A stretch of DNA of 38,252 bases from Actinomycetes bacterium. Its GTDB lineage: Bacteria; Planctomycetota; Phycisphaerae; JAACET01. A program made the position numbers and the translations under genes. A model generated the notes under the pieces. That model was not told the origin of the DNA and ran no database searches. It saw only the letters and a list, made by a program, of their open reading frames with translations. The stretch spans positions 1-38,252 of the forward strand of contig DAOVKO010000001.1 of NCBI GenBank assembly GCA_030631725.1, written 5' to 3'. This document shows, piece after piece, positions 1 through 7,365 of the stretch (positions within the stretch are counted from its first letter, which is position 1; each line of letters opens with the position of its first letter).

Positions 1-3
1 AAA

Positions 4-879
4 ATGCAAATCCGGCATGCGGTGGCGGCAGGTAGTTTCTACGAGGCTGGCGAAGAGGCTTGCCGGGCGAGTCTGGCTAAGTGCATTCCGGAAAGAATCG
101 ACTCGGTGGAATTGCCCGAGCGGATTGTGGCGGGCATCGTGCCCCACGCCGGCTGGATATTCAGCGGGCAAGTGGCTGGGCAGGTCTTTGCCGGTATCGC
201 TCAGCATGGCGAGCCGGAAGTGTTCGTTCTGTTCGGGGCGATGCACCGGAGCATGACTCAGCTGGGGGGAATGTTTGCCGACGGGGCCTGGCGGACGCCG
301 CTGGGTGATGCCCTGGTTGATGAGCGACTAGCTGAGCGAATTCTGGGCGGGACCAATCTGATTGAACGCAACGCCAGAGTCCACGCGGACGAACACTCGC
401 TGGAGGTAATCGTTCCTTTTATTCAATATCTGTTCGGCCGGGTTAAGATCTTGCCGATAGCTGTGCCGCCGGTGGGCGAGGCTCACGAGATCGGCCAGGC
501 CGTGGGCAGAATACTTGCCGCAGAGCAGACACCGGCCGTGTGTATCGGCTCGACGGATCTTACCCACTATGGTCCGGGTTACGGCTTTGCTCCCCAGGGG
601 GCGGGGCAGGAGGGTATCATCTGGGCCAAGGATGTCAACGACCGGAGCATCATCGATCTGATTTGTGGCCTGGAGTCCCAGAAAATAGTAGCCGAGGCCG
701 AGTTGCACAGAAATGCCTGCGGGGCTGGGGCGGTGGCGGCCACCATCGGTGCTGCGGTCCAAATGGGGGCAGAGCGAGCCAAGCTGCTCAGCCACATCAG
801 CAGTGCCGAGGCCAGCGAGAGGCTCTGGGGCCAAAAGAGCACCGAATCGGTCGGGTATGCGGGCATCGTTTTCGGCTAG
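4..879 (+). CDS. MEMO-family protein (AmmeMemoRadiSam system protein B)
   Basis: The 291-residue protein spans the whole MEMO1 family, which shares a fold with class III extradiol dioxygenases. Four residues fit the metal/active-site set of human MEMO1 (His49, His81, His192, Cys244): His48 in VPHAGW, His81 in GAMHRSM, His188 in STDLTHYG and Cys239 in NACGAG. In bacteria the family often occurs beside AMMECR1 and a radical SAM protein; those partners would lie upstream, outside the window. The molecular function is not settled. The ATG is only 3 bases from the window edge, so no RBS can be judged, but MQIRHAVAAGSFY is a typical family N-terminus and suggests the gene is complete. A weak terminator follows the stop. 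Confidence 0.9.
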   Translation: MQIRHAVAAGSFYEAGEEACRASLAKCIPERIDSVELPERIVAGIVPHAGWIFSGQVAGQVFAGIAQHGEPEVFVLFGAMHRSMTQLGGMFADGAWRTPLGDALVDERLAERILGGTNLIERNARVHADEHSLEVIVPFIQYLFGRVKILPIAVPPVGEAHEIGQAVGRILAAEQTPAVCIGSTDLTHYGPGYGFAPQGAGQEGIIWAKDVNDRSIIDLICGLESQKIVAEAELHRNACGAGAVAATIGAAVQMGAERAKLLSHISSAEASERLWGQKSTESVGYAGIVFG

Positions 880-908
880 AAACCGCTGAAAAATGGCCGG
901 TTTTTTTT
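880..908 (+). terminator. Weak Rho-independent terminator after the MEMO gene
   Basis: AAACCG (880-885) can pair with CGGTTT (898-903), and eight T residues follow from 901. The stem is only 6 bp with a 12-nt loop, so it is a modest terminator. Its position directly after the stop codon supports the call. Confidence 0.5.
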
Positions 909-921
909 GTGGGTGGGGGTA

Positions 922-950
922 TTGCCAGGGTATTTCCAATCGTCTATAAT
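922..950 (+). promoter_or_regulatory. Sigma70-type promoter for the corrinoid protein gene
   Basis: TTGCCA (922-927) and TATAAT (945-950) are 17 bp apart. Transcription would start near 957, leaving a GC-rich leader of about 75 nt before the GGAGG ribosome binding site at 1021-1025. Confidence 0.65.
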
Positions 951-1032
951 GCCCGGCCACTAAATGTCCGGCCCGCGGCAGCAGTAGAGGCGGCCGGGAG
1001 AAGTTGTTACCCAACTAGTCGGAGGATGTTCC

Positions 1033-1662
1033 ATGGCTGATTTGAAGGGAATTGCAGAAGCGATCATCAAAGGTGATCGCGACACCACGGCAGCGAAGGT
1101 CGAAGAAGCGATAAAGGAAAAGGTTCCGGCCGAGCAGATCCTCAACGAGGGACTGATGGCGGGGATGAGCGTTATAGGCGAGCGATTCAAGAAAAACGAG
1201 GTCTATGTGCCGGAAGTTTTGATCGCAGCCCGGGCCATGAAGGCCGGCATGGAGCTGCTTCAGCCGCTGCTGAGCGAAGCGGGCGTTGAGCCGGTGGGCA
1301 GAGTGGTTCTGGGCACGGTCAAAGGCGATCTGCACGACATCGGCAAAAACCTGGTTCGGATGATGCTGCAAGGTGGTGGCTTTGAGGTAATCGACTGCGG
1401 TATCGACGTGGCGGCTGATGAATACATCGAGGCGATCAAGAAAAGTGGGGCCAAGATTCTGGCGATGTCGGCTTTGTTGACTACGACCATGCCTCAAATG
1501 GCCGAGGTGGTCAAGGCCGTCAAAGAGGCGGGGATGGATGATATTAAGACTATGATCGGCGGGGCACCGGTAACTCAGGCCTACGCTGACGAGATCGGGG
1601 CTGACGGTTATGCCGCCGACGCAGCCAGCGCCGTGGACGCAGCCAAGGAGCTTAGCGCCTAG
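1033..1662 (+). CDS. Methyltransferase cognate corrinoid protein (B12-binding)
   Basis: The 209-residue protein has the two-domain layout of MtbC/MtmC/MetH-like corrinoid proteins. A helical cap (about residues 1-85, including MAGMSVIGERF and VYVPEVLIAARAM) precedes a Rossmann-like B12 domain (about 88-209). The cobalt-binding DxHxxG motif is GDLHDIGKN, with Asp99, His101 and Gly104; GGAPVTQ and GADGYAADA are the usual later cofactor-contact segments. It would carry a methyl group on cobalamin between a substrate methyltransferase and an acceptor methyltransferase in the cytoplasm. Neither partner is adjacent, so the substrate cannot be named. GGAGG lies 7 nt before the ATG. The gene has its own promoter and terminator, so it looks monocistronic. 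Confidence 0.92.
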   Translation: MADLKGIAEAIIKGDRDTTAAKVEEAIKEKVPAEQILNEGLMAGMSVIGERFKKNEVYVPEVLIAARAMKAGMELLQPLLSEAGVEPVGRVVLGTVKGDLHDIGKNLVRMMLQGGGFEVIDCGIDVAADEYIEAIKKSGAKILAMSALLTTTMPQMAEVVKAVKEAGMDDIKTMIGGAPVTQAYADEIGADGYAADAASAVDAAKELSA

Positions 1663-1706
1663 GTCTGGCAACTAATCATAGCCAGTTTTACTGGACTAGT
1701 TATAAT

Positions 1707-1745
1707 GGGCCTCGGTTATATATGTGCCGGGGCCCTTGCTTTTTG
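1707..1745 (+). terminator. Rho-independent terminator after the corrinoid gene
   Basis: A 9-bp stem (1707-1715 with 1727-1735, including one U-G pair) encloses an 11-nt loop and is followed by TTGCTTTTT. A TATAAT at 1701-1706 lies directly before the stem but has no convincing -35. The hairpin covers the longest possible reading frame of the next gene and argues for that gene's start at 1780. Confidence 0.75.
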
Positions 1746-1779
1746 GCGGGATTTGTTTTATCGCTTGGGAGCCGAAGGC

Positions 1780-2793
1780 ATGAATCCTCGTAAAGGCAAC
1801 AGTCTGGATGAAGCTGCGAGCGACGAATCCACGTTGGTGCGGATCGAGGTCAGAAGAAGCCTCTCTGGTAAGAGGCTGGACAAGTACCTGCACGGTCGTT
1901 TGGCCAAGTTCAGCCGTACGGCTCTGCAGCGGCTGATCAAGGACGGCAACGTACACGTTGACGGCCGGGCGGTCAAACCCAGCTACGAAATTCACGGCGG
2001 GGAAATAATCGAGGCCGTGGTCCCCCCGTCCGAGCCTGCGGAAATTCAAGGCGAAGACATCCCGCTGGACATAATTTGGGAAGATGAGCATCTGATCGCT
2101 TTGAACAAACAGGCGGGCATCGTGGTGCACCCAGCCCGGGGGATCGGCTCGGGCACGCTGGTCAACGCCCTGGTCTATTACGCCGAGTCGCTTTCGGCGG
2201 GCTCGGCAAAGTTTCGTCCGGGCATCGTACACCGGCTGGACAGGGACACCACGGGCGTTATGCTGGTGGCCAAGAGCGACCAGGCCCACTGGCGCATGGC
2301 TCAGCAGTTCGAGCAGCGCAAGGTCCGCAAAACCTATCTGGCGGTGGCCGAGAGAGAAATGGAGCTGCTGGCTGACCTTATCGATCTTCCTTTGGGTATG
2401 CATCCGGTATTTCGCGATCGCTGTGCGGTGCGCGCGGTCAGCGGCAAGGAAGCCCAGACCTTTTACGAAGTTCTAGAGAAGTTTCACGGCTACAGTCTCT
2501 TGGCCTTGAAGCCCCGCACGGGGCGGACCCATCAGCTCCGGGTGCACCTGAGCCATCTCAAACATCCGCTGGTGGGGGACCGGGTTTACGGCGGGGCCCT
2601 GGTGAGCTTGGCGGATTTGTCCGGCGATCGGTCGCTGCCGGGCGAGCCGATTATCGACCGCCAGGCCCTACACGCCTGGAAGATAGCGTTTGCTCATCCG
2701 ATCAGCGGCAAGCAGATGCAGTTGGAGGCCCCTTGGCCGGAAGACCTCCGCCAACTGGTCGAGGCCCTGAGGCAATACCGCCAGCCGAACTGA
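1780..2793 (+). CDS. rluD: RluA/RluD-family 23S rRNA pseudouridine synthase
   Basis: This enzyme isomerises uridine to pseudouridine in RNA, most likely 23S rRNA. An S4 RNA-binding domain (about residues 28-82, KRLDKYLHGRL...IKDGNVHVDG) precedes the catalytic domain. The family signature is HRLDRDTTG with catalytic Asp154; KTYLAV and RTGRTHQLRVH are further family motifs. An upstream in-frame ATG at 1705 would lie inside the terminator hairpin. The ATG at 1780, with GGGAG 7 nt upstream, is preferred and gives 337 residues, close to the usual RluD length. RluC- and RluD-type enzymes look alike, so the exact target uridines are uncertain. Confidence 0.88.
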   Translation: MNPRKGNSLDEAASDESTLVRIEVRRSLSGKRLDKYLHGRLAKFSRTALQRLIKDGNVHVDGRAVKPSYEIHGGEIIEAVVPPSEPAEIQGEDIPLDIIWEDEHLIALNKQAGIVVHPARGIGSGTLVNALVYYAESLSAGSAKFRPGIVHRLDRDTTGVMLVAKSDQAHWRMAQQFEQRKVRKTYLAVAEREMELLADLIDLPLGMHPVFRDRCAVRAVSGKEAQTFYEVLEKFHGYSLLALKPRTGRTHQLRVHLSHLKHPLVGDRVYGGALVSLADLSGDRSLPGEPIIDRQALHAWKIAFAHPISGKQMQLEAPWPEDLRQLVEALRQYRQPN

Positions 2794-2814
2794 GCCGCGG
2801 TGCCCTTCTCGGCG

Positions 2815-2844
2815 TTGACATTTGCGATGCTGGGGGGATATAAT
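2815..2844 (+). promoter_or_regulatory. Strong sigma70-type promoter for tatA
   Basis: A perfect TTGACA (2815-2820) and a perfect TATAAT (2839-2844) are separated by 18 bp. They lie between the pseudouridine synthase stop and the AAGGAGG (2876-2882) of tatA. Confidence 0.8.
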
Positions 2845-2889
2845 GCTATGCGGTTGGCAGGACAGCAAGGAAATTAAGGAGGACTGAAC

Positions 2890-3114
2890 ATGTTCGAAGT
2901 CCCCACAGTATTGGGTCTGCTGGGCTGGCATGAAATGCTTCTCATCGGCCTTGTGGCGGTTCTACTATTTGGCCGGCGCTTGCCGGACGTGGGCCGATCT
3001 CTGGGACGAGGCATCGTCGAGCTAAAGAAAGGCCTGCGGGGCGTAGCCGACGAGATCGAATCAACCGGCCAGGAAGAGCAGAGCAAATCCAAGACCGACG
3101 ACGAGAAGATTTGA
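2890..3114 (+). CDS. tatA: Sec-independent translocase subunit TatA/TatE
   Basis: TatA forms the pore-like part of the twin-arginine translocase, which exports folded proteins across the cytoplasmic membrane. The 74-residue protein has the expected order: a short periplasmic start, one membrane helix (about residues 10-27), the FG hinge (LLFGRRLPD), an amphipathic helix (VGRSLGRGIVELKKGLRGV) and a charged tail. AAGGAGG lies 7 nt before the ATG. No tatB or tatC is near, so it is probably a stand-alone tatA or a minimal Tat system. The Glu of HEM in the periplasmic segment leaves some TatB resemblance, but the short length and amphipathic helix favour TatA. Confidence 0.9.
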   Translation: MFEVPTVLGLLGWHEMLLIGLVAVLLFGRRLPDVGRSLGRGIVELKKGLRGVADEIESTGQEEQSKSKTDDEKI

Positions 3115-3126
3115 ACCGTCTTTAGC

Positions 3127-3200
3127 GGTCGCTTGGCTCAGTTGGCTAGAGCGCCTGGATCACACCCAGGAGGTCGCAGGTTCGAGTCCTGCAGCGACCA
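3127..3200 (+). tRNA. tRNA-Val (anticodon CAC)
   Basis: The cloverleaf folds cleanly. The acceptor stem GGTCGCT/AGCGACC is perfect, the D stem is GCTC/GAGC, the anticodon stem is CCTGG/CCAGG around loop ATCACAC (anticodon CAC at 3161-3163), and the T stem is GCAGG/CCTGC around TTCGAGT. The discriminator base is A, as usual for valine. CCA is not encoded. Confidence 0.95.
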
Positions 3201-3359
3201 TTATCACAATCCCATATACCACAAATTGTTATATTGGATTTTTCTTTGAATAAAAAGCAATTACCGAATTATCATTATTTTTATTATAAGTTTGCATTCT
3301 TGGGTATCCTCAAGCTTACTTATCACCTTATACTGCGCGGGTGGATTTTTACACGCGCT

Positions 3360-3512
3360 ATGGCAATTAATGACGCTGGCTGGATTGTTGGTCGGGGCTC
3401 CAATCCAGATGGCAAGCAACATGCTTTCCTACTCATCCCCGAATCTAGCACGCTGGGCTTGGTCCTGCTCGGTGGTTTGCTGAGCCTGCGGGGCAGGCGA
3501 AAATTGGCCTAG
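3360..3512 (+). pseudogene. C-terminal remnant of a HAF-repeat PEP-CTERM protein
   Basis: The last 50 or so residues combine two recognisable pieces. INDAGWIVGRGSNPDGKQHAFL is one HAF repeat, and IPESSTLGLVLLGGLL plus a basic tail (RGRRK) is a PEP-CTERM sorting signal, with the usual P-E-P-S altered to P-E-S-S. The family sends proteins to an exosortase at the cytoplasmic membrane. The frame can be extended upstream to 3234, but that part is AT-rich with unlikely residues and no homology I recognise. I read this as the 3' end of a larger gene whose front was lost, next to the tRNA. Confidence 0.6.
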
Positions 3513-3515
3513 TCC

Positions 3516-3537
3516 GTCATTCCCGCGCAGGGCTGAC
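3516..3537. repeat. Short palindromic remnant of the GTCATTCCCGCG repeat
   Basis: The stretch opens with GTCATTCCCGCG and closes with TGAC, forming an imperfect 22-bp palindrome (GTCA/TGAC and CCC/GGG). It shares its 5' end with the fuller copy at 6144-6233. Confidence 0.5.
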
Positions 3538-3589
3538 ATAGAAGCGGCAAACGCTGGTTGGGAGGCGGTGTTGCTGTTATGATGGGGAC

Positions 3590-5281
3590 ATGTCCGTAAC
3601 AGAAAAGAAACCCGGCGGATTTGTAGGTAAGGCTAAGCTGATAGCTGCGGCTACGGTTCTTTCGCGGGTACTGGGTGTGTTGCGGGAGACGGTCTTTAGC
3701 CATGTGTTCGGTATCGACACGGCCATGGGCAGCTTCGCCGTGGCGTATATGATCCCCAATCTGTTTCGACGGCTGTTCGGAGAGGGGGCTCTTTCGGCGG
3801 CGTTCATTCCGGTGTATTCCGAGACTATGGAGTCGGGAGATAAGGAGCTGAGCCAACGTCTGGGCAGAGCTACGCTTTGGCTTTTGGTAGTAACCTTGGC
3901 GGGGGTGGTTCTGGTTGGTGAAGCGATAATCCTCGGGCTGGGTTGGTTCTTCGGGGATAATCCACACACGGCTTTAACGCTGATACTGGCGGCGATGGTC
4001 TTGCCTTACGTGGTTTTGATCTGCCTAGTGGCTCTGATGGGGGGGATGCTGAACGCGAGGTATCATTTTTCGTGCCCGGCTTTGGCACCCGTGGTACTGA
4101 ACGTGTTCTTGATAATAGCAGGGATCTGGGGTACGGGTCTGCTTGGCGAGGACAAATCTCGCCAGATATTCGCCATCGCTGCTGGAGTCCTTGTAGGCGG
4201 AGTTGCTCAACTGACTCTGGTGCTGGTGCCGCTAAAGCGAATGGGGGTTTCGCTGGGCTGGATGTGGCAGCCGCAGATGGAGCAGATCAAGCGGATTATC
4301 AAGCTGACCGGGCCGATGGTGCTGGGGCTGGCGGTGCTGCAGGTGAATGCCTTGATGGATTATCTGCTGGCGAGTTGGCTTTCCGGCGAACCGAGTGAGA
4401 TACTTTTACAGCTCGGCTCTTGGAAGATACCGTATCCGGAAGAAACTGGGGCGGTGTCGGTTTTGTATTATGCTCAGCGGCTGTACAACATGCCGCTGGG
4501 GGTGTTCGGGATAGCGTTGGCTACGGCAATCTTTCCCTACTTCGCTGCTTGCGCAGGGCGCAAGGATCACGCGGGGCTTATCAAGACACTTCTGAAGGGT
4601 TTGCGGTTAGTGGCCTTCATAGGAATCGCCGCGACGGTAGGGCTGATAATCATTAGCCAACCGGTGGTGGAGTTTATTCTCGGCGGAGGACTCTCCGGGC
4701 TCTTCGGTTTTGGCCCGGGAGAATTCGGCGCCCTGGACGTACAGCGAGTTAACAAGACGTTGATCTTCTACTGTTTGGGTATTTGGGCATATTGCGGGGT
4801 GCACGTAGTGGTCAGGGGTTTTTATGCCCTGCAGGATACGCTCACGCCGGTGAAGGTTGGCGTATGGTTGGTAGCTCTGAATATCCCTTTGAATTTGATT
4901 TTGATTTGGCCTTTGGGCACGGGAGGCTTGGCCCTTTCGACGGCGATATGTGCGGCCCTGAATTTGGCGATATTGACTCGCCTGCTTAGCAGAAAAATCG
5001 AGAAGTTGCCGGTGAGCGCCGAACACGCCGATAAAGTTCAAGCGCACCAACCGCTGCGAGAAGTAGCTGCTGCTTTGCCGAAGATAATCCTGGCTACGGC
5101 CCTGATGGGGGCGGCGGCTTACGGGGCCCTGGTGGTTACGACGCGGTGGGTGGGGTCAGGCGTAGGCCAGTCGGGTGTGCGGCTGGGGGCGGCGGTGTTG
5201 GCTGGGGTAGTGGTGTATTATCTTGCGGCGCGGCTGCTGGGCTGCAAAGAACTCGATGAACTTCTGGGTAGAGATTCTTGA
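3590..5281 (+). CDS. murJ: Lipid II flippase MurJ (MviN family)
   Basis: MurJ flips the peptidoglycan precursor lipid II across the cytoplasmic membrane. The 563-residue protein is strongly hydrophobic, with the roughly 14 membrane segments expected. It starts with the family N-terminus: AATVLSRVLGVLRETVFSHVFG, then FAVAYMIPNLFRRLFGEGALSAAFIPVY (given here as two motif stretches), including the conserved charged arginines. FYALQDTLTPVKVG is another family motif. The ATG has no clear Shine-Dalgarno. A TATGAT (3578-3583) lies only 6 nt before it, so the transcript could be nearly leaderless if that is a real -10, although I see no good -35. The next gene follows after about 75 bp. Confidence 0.93.
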   Translation: MSVTEKKPGGFVGKAKLIAAATVLSRVLGVLRETVFSHVFGIDTAMGSFAVAYMIPNLFRRLFGEGALSAAFIPVYSETMESGDKELSQRLGRATLWLLVVTLAGVVLVGEAIILGLGWFFGDNPHTALTLILAAMVLPYVVLICLVALMGGMLNARYHFSCPALAPVVLNVFLIIAGIWGTGLLGEDKSRQIFAIAAGVLVGGVAQLTLVLVPLKRMGVSLGWMWQPQMEQIKRIIKLTGPMVLGLAVLQVNALMDYLLASWLSGEPSEILLQLGSWKIPYPEETGAVSVLYYAQRLYNMPLGVFGIALATAIFPYFAACAGRKDHAGLIKTLLKGLRLVAFIGIAATVGLIIISQPVVEFILGGGLSGLFGFGPGEFGALDVQRVNKTLIFYCLGIWAYCGVHVVVRGFYALQDTLTPVKVGVWLVALNIPLNLILIWPLGTGGLALSTAICAALNLAILTRLLSRKIEKLPVSAEHADKVQAHQPLREVAAALPKIILATALMGAAAYGALVVTTRWVGSGVGQSGVRLGAAVLAGVVVYYLAARLLGCKELDELLGRDS

Positions 5282-5357
5282 CGAAAACCCGGCGAGAAGG
5301 GACAATGCCCGCTAAGGACGGACGCTCGTTCAAGTAAAATTACGCGAGGTGCACAAA

Positions 5358-6128
5358 ATGACAGACGGCAGACGCAGCGATATACATTCCAGAGATACCT
5401 GGAGAATATTCAGGTACCTATCGGAGTTCGTCGAATCTTTCGATTTACTGGGCGATATAGGCCCGGCGGTGACCATATTCGGCTCGGCACGGGTCAAGCC
5501 GACAAGTCCGTTCTATAAATTGGCCCGGACCACAGCCGGGGCGATGGCCAAGGCGGGCTACGCTGTGATAACCGGCGGCGGGCCCGGCATCATGGAGGCG
5601 GCTAATCGGGGGGCCTTTGAGGCTGGGGGCAAGAGCATCGGACTGAATATCTCTTTGCCGCAAGAGCAAGTGGCTAATCAGTATCAAACCTTGTCGATGA
5701 ACTTTCACTACTTCTTTGCCAGGAAGGTGACGTTTATTAAATATGCCACAGCCATCGTCTGCTTCCCCGGGGGGTTTGGGACCATGGATGAGTTCTTTGA
5801 ATCCATGACCCTGATGCAGACTCTGAAGGTGGATCGCTATCCGCTGATCCTGATGGGCTCGGAGTTCTGGAAGGATTTGCTGAGCTGGATTGAGGATAAG
5901 ATGCTGGGGCAGTACCGGCACGTTTCGACATCGGACCTGGAGATTTACAAGTTCACCGACGATCCGGCCCAGGCCGTGCAGATCGTACAGGATTACCAGC
6001 GGGCCCAAGAGGAAATACTGGCCCGCGAAGCGGCCGCGGCGATACCTTATGCCGAGCAGTTGACAGCCGAGGGCACGCGGCAGGGCATGCCTGTATCGGT
6101 GCCGCCACTTGGCAAACGCAAACGCTAA
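5358..6128 (+). CDS. LOG-family protein (TIGR00730-type Rossmann fold)
   Basis: The family acts on nucleoside 5'-monophosphates; LOG members release a base from ribose 5'-phosphate, and others are nucleotide nucleosidases. The motif PGGFGTMDE (residues 137-145) is the family phosphoribosyl-binding/catalytic signature. GGGPGIMEAANRGA (about 73-86) is the conserved nucleotide-binding segment, and FHYFFARKV is also typical. The frame also permits a GTG at 5349, but that codon overlaps the GCGAGG ribosome binding site (5344-5349). The ATG at 5358, 8 nt after it, is the likely start, giving 256 residues. The physiological substrate is unknown. Confidence 0.88.
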   Translation: MTDGRRSDIHSRDTWRIFRYLSEFVESFDLLGDIGPAVTIFGSARVKPTSPFYKLARTTAGAMAKAGYAVITGGGPGIMEAANRGAFEAGGKSIGLNISLPQEQVANQYQTLSMNFHYFFARKVTFIKYATAIVCFPGGFGTMDEFFESMTLMQTLKVDRYPLILMGSEFWKDLLSWIEDKMLGQYRHVSTSDLEIYKFTDDPAQAVQIVQDYQRAQEEILAREAAAAIPYAEQLTAEGTRQGMPVSVPPLGKRKR

Positions 6129-6143
6129 TAGATATCACAACCC

Positions 6144-6233
6144 GTCATTCCCGCGAAAGCGGGCTTATCACCGCTTTGGCGGTAATCCAGGAAATCAAAA
6201 AGCAAGATGGATCCCCGCCTGCGCGGGGATGAC
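6144..6233. repeat. MITE-like palindromic repeat, copy 1
   Basis: The 90-bp element begins with GTCATTCCCGCG and ends with the imperfect inverse CGCGGGGATGAC. Inside it is a small palindrome (ACCGC-TTTG-GCGGT at about 6171-6184) followed by AATCCAGG and GATGGATCCCCGC. A related 118-bp copy lies at 17976-18093 and a fragment at 3516-3537. It contains no gene and lies between convergent genes. Confidence 0.75.
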
Positions 6234-6259
6234 AACAAAAATCGGTCGGTTTGAGTAGT

Positions 6260-6574
6260 TTATCGCTTTGCTTTCTCAACGGCTTCAAGCAGTTTTTGCA
6301 TTGAATCGAGATAGCCTGCCAGGGCTTTTCTTCCCATTGCCGTCAACTGATAAGTCGTTTTGGGTCGTCGGCCCACAAAGGCCTTTTTACTTTTGATGTA
6401 CCCTTTTTCCTCAAGTTTTTGCAGGTGTACGCCCAGGCTGCCATCGGTTACCTCCAGACGTTTTTTCAGGGTGGTGAAGTCGAGCTTGCCGTCTATTTGC
6501 AAGGCAGTCATTGCCCCCAGCCGTACGGGGCCGTGAACGGCTGTGTCGAGGCCATTAAAGTCAATGGGCATCAT
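6260..6574 (-). CDS. Winged-helix transcriptional regulator (HTH_34/MarR-like)
   Basis: The 104-residue protein is a compact winged helix. VHGPVRLGAMTAL forms the first helix, DFTTLKKRLEVTDGSLGVHL the helix-turn-helix, and LEEKGYIKSKKAFVGRRPKTTY the recognition end and wing; a C-terminal helix suited to dimerisation follows. This is the pattern of the HTH_34 family, usually dimeric repressors paired with a membrane protein. Its start overlaps the stop of the upstream membrane protein gene by 4 bp (ATGA), so the two are translationally coupled. The promoter of the pair carries a palindrome (7224-7242) that is a natural autoregulatory operator candidate. The signal sensed is unknown. Confidence 0.85.
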   Translation of the reverse strand: MMPIDFNGLDTAVHGPVRLGAMTALQIDGKLDFTTLKKRLEVTDGSLGVHLQKLEEKGYIKSKKAFVGRRPKTTYQLTAMGRKALAGYLDSMQKLLEAVEKAKR

Positions 6575-7176
6575 TTCGCTGTCCCGCTGTGTTTGAGCTG
6601 GTACATCATGATAAGAGCCGTGGCCGGGCCAGCCACAACCAACATTATACAGCCATTCCTAATAACCGCATCGGCAGTTGGCCAGACGGCCATGGAAATG
6701 CCAAAAAGTATGCCCGGAATACCACTGCCTAGGTACGATATTCTTTGCTTCCCCTGAAAAGCCATCAGCGTAACCATTAAGCCGCCCATGATCAGTACTC
6801 CGCTTCCCAAATAGGCTGTGTTAATGACTGTCCGTTTTACCCAGATCACAAAGACCGCTATGACTGCACCGATAATAATACTTCCATAGAAATTAATTCC
6901 GTACTCGCGACGTTTGATTGCTGAGCTTCCAGTACTGCGCCTGTGCTTGAATCTAAGATAGCCTAGAACAGCCAGCAGAAGTACGGCAGGCGCAACCATC
7001 ACATAGCGGGACGGCCTGTCGGCAATCAGCCAATAAGCCAAGAACCAAACGCCCAAGGCTGGGGGGGCAAAAAGATAGAGCCAAGCATAATCCCAGCCAA
7101 ATGGTAATCCGAGCCCAGCGGCCTCTTTGATCGTGTCGATATCTTCTTTGACCCGTTCAATCTCATTTACACTCAT
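6571..7176 (-). CDS. Multi-pass membrane protein paired with the regulator
   Basis: The 201-residue protein has a short charged N-terminus (SVNEIERVKEDIDTIKEAAG) and about six membrane segments, starting with YAWLYLFAPPALGVWFLAYW. I recognise no catalytic motif. The pairing with a small winged-helix regulator through an ATGA overlap is common in such operons, where the membrane protein may sense a signal or be the regulated target. A TTG at 7191 is in frame but overlaps the GGAGG; the ATG at 7176, 8 nt after GGAGG, is the better start. Confidence 0.75.
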   Translation of the reverse strand: MSVNEIERVKEDIDTIKEAAGLGLPFGWDYAWLYLFAPPALGVWFLAYWLIADRPSRYVMVAPAVLLLAVLGYLRFKHRRSTGSSAIKRREYGINFYGSIIIGAVIAVFVIWVKRTVINTAYLGSGVLIMGGLMVTLMAFQGKQRISYLGSGIPGILFGISMAVWPTADAVIRNGCIMLVVAGPATALIMMYQLKHSGTAK

Positions 7177-7223
7177 TTTTGCTACCTCCAAAGTCGGCCA
7201 ACCATATACTCAAAAACGCCAAT

Positions 7224-7259
7224 TACTCTATATTTTAGAGTATCGGCTGGATAAGTCAA
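7224..7259 (-). promoter_or_regulatory. Promoter and putative operator of the regulator/membrane protein operon
   Basis: On the minus strand, TTGACT (7259-7254) and TAAAAT (7237-7232) are 16 bp apart. The -10 lies within a perfect inverted repeat, TACTCTA (7224-7230) and TAGAGTA (7236-7242), with a 5-bp spacer. A further ATACTC half-site is at 7206-7211. A dimeric winged-helix protein bound there would block RNA polymerase. Confidence 0.6.
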
Positions 7260-7365
7260 GCTGGTTTAGAGAAAAATTCTTGAAGAATCCCCCCCTAGTC
7301 TTTTGTGGCGGCTAAGTACTTTACTAGAAGCAAGTTGCGTGTTGCGTGCTTGACTATGGTGGCGC

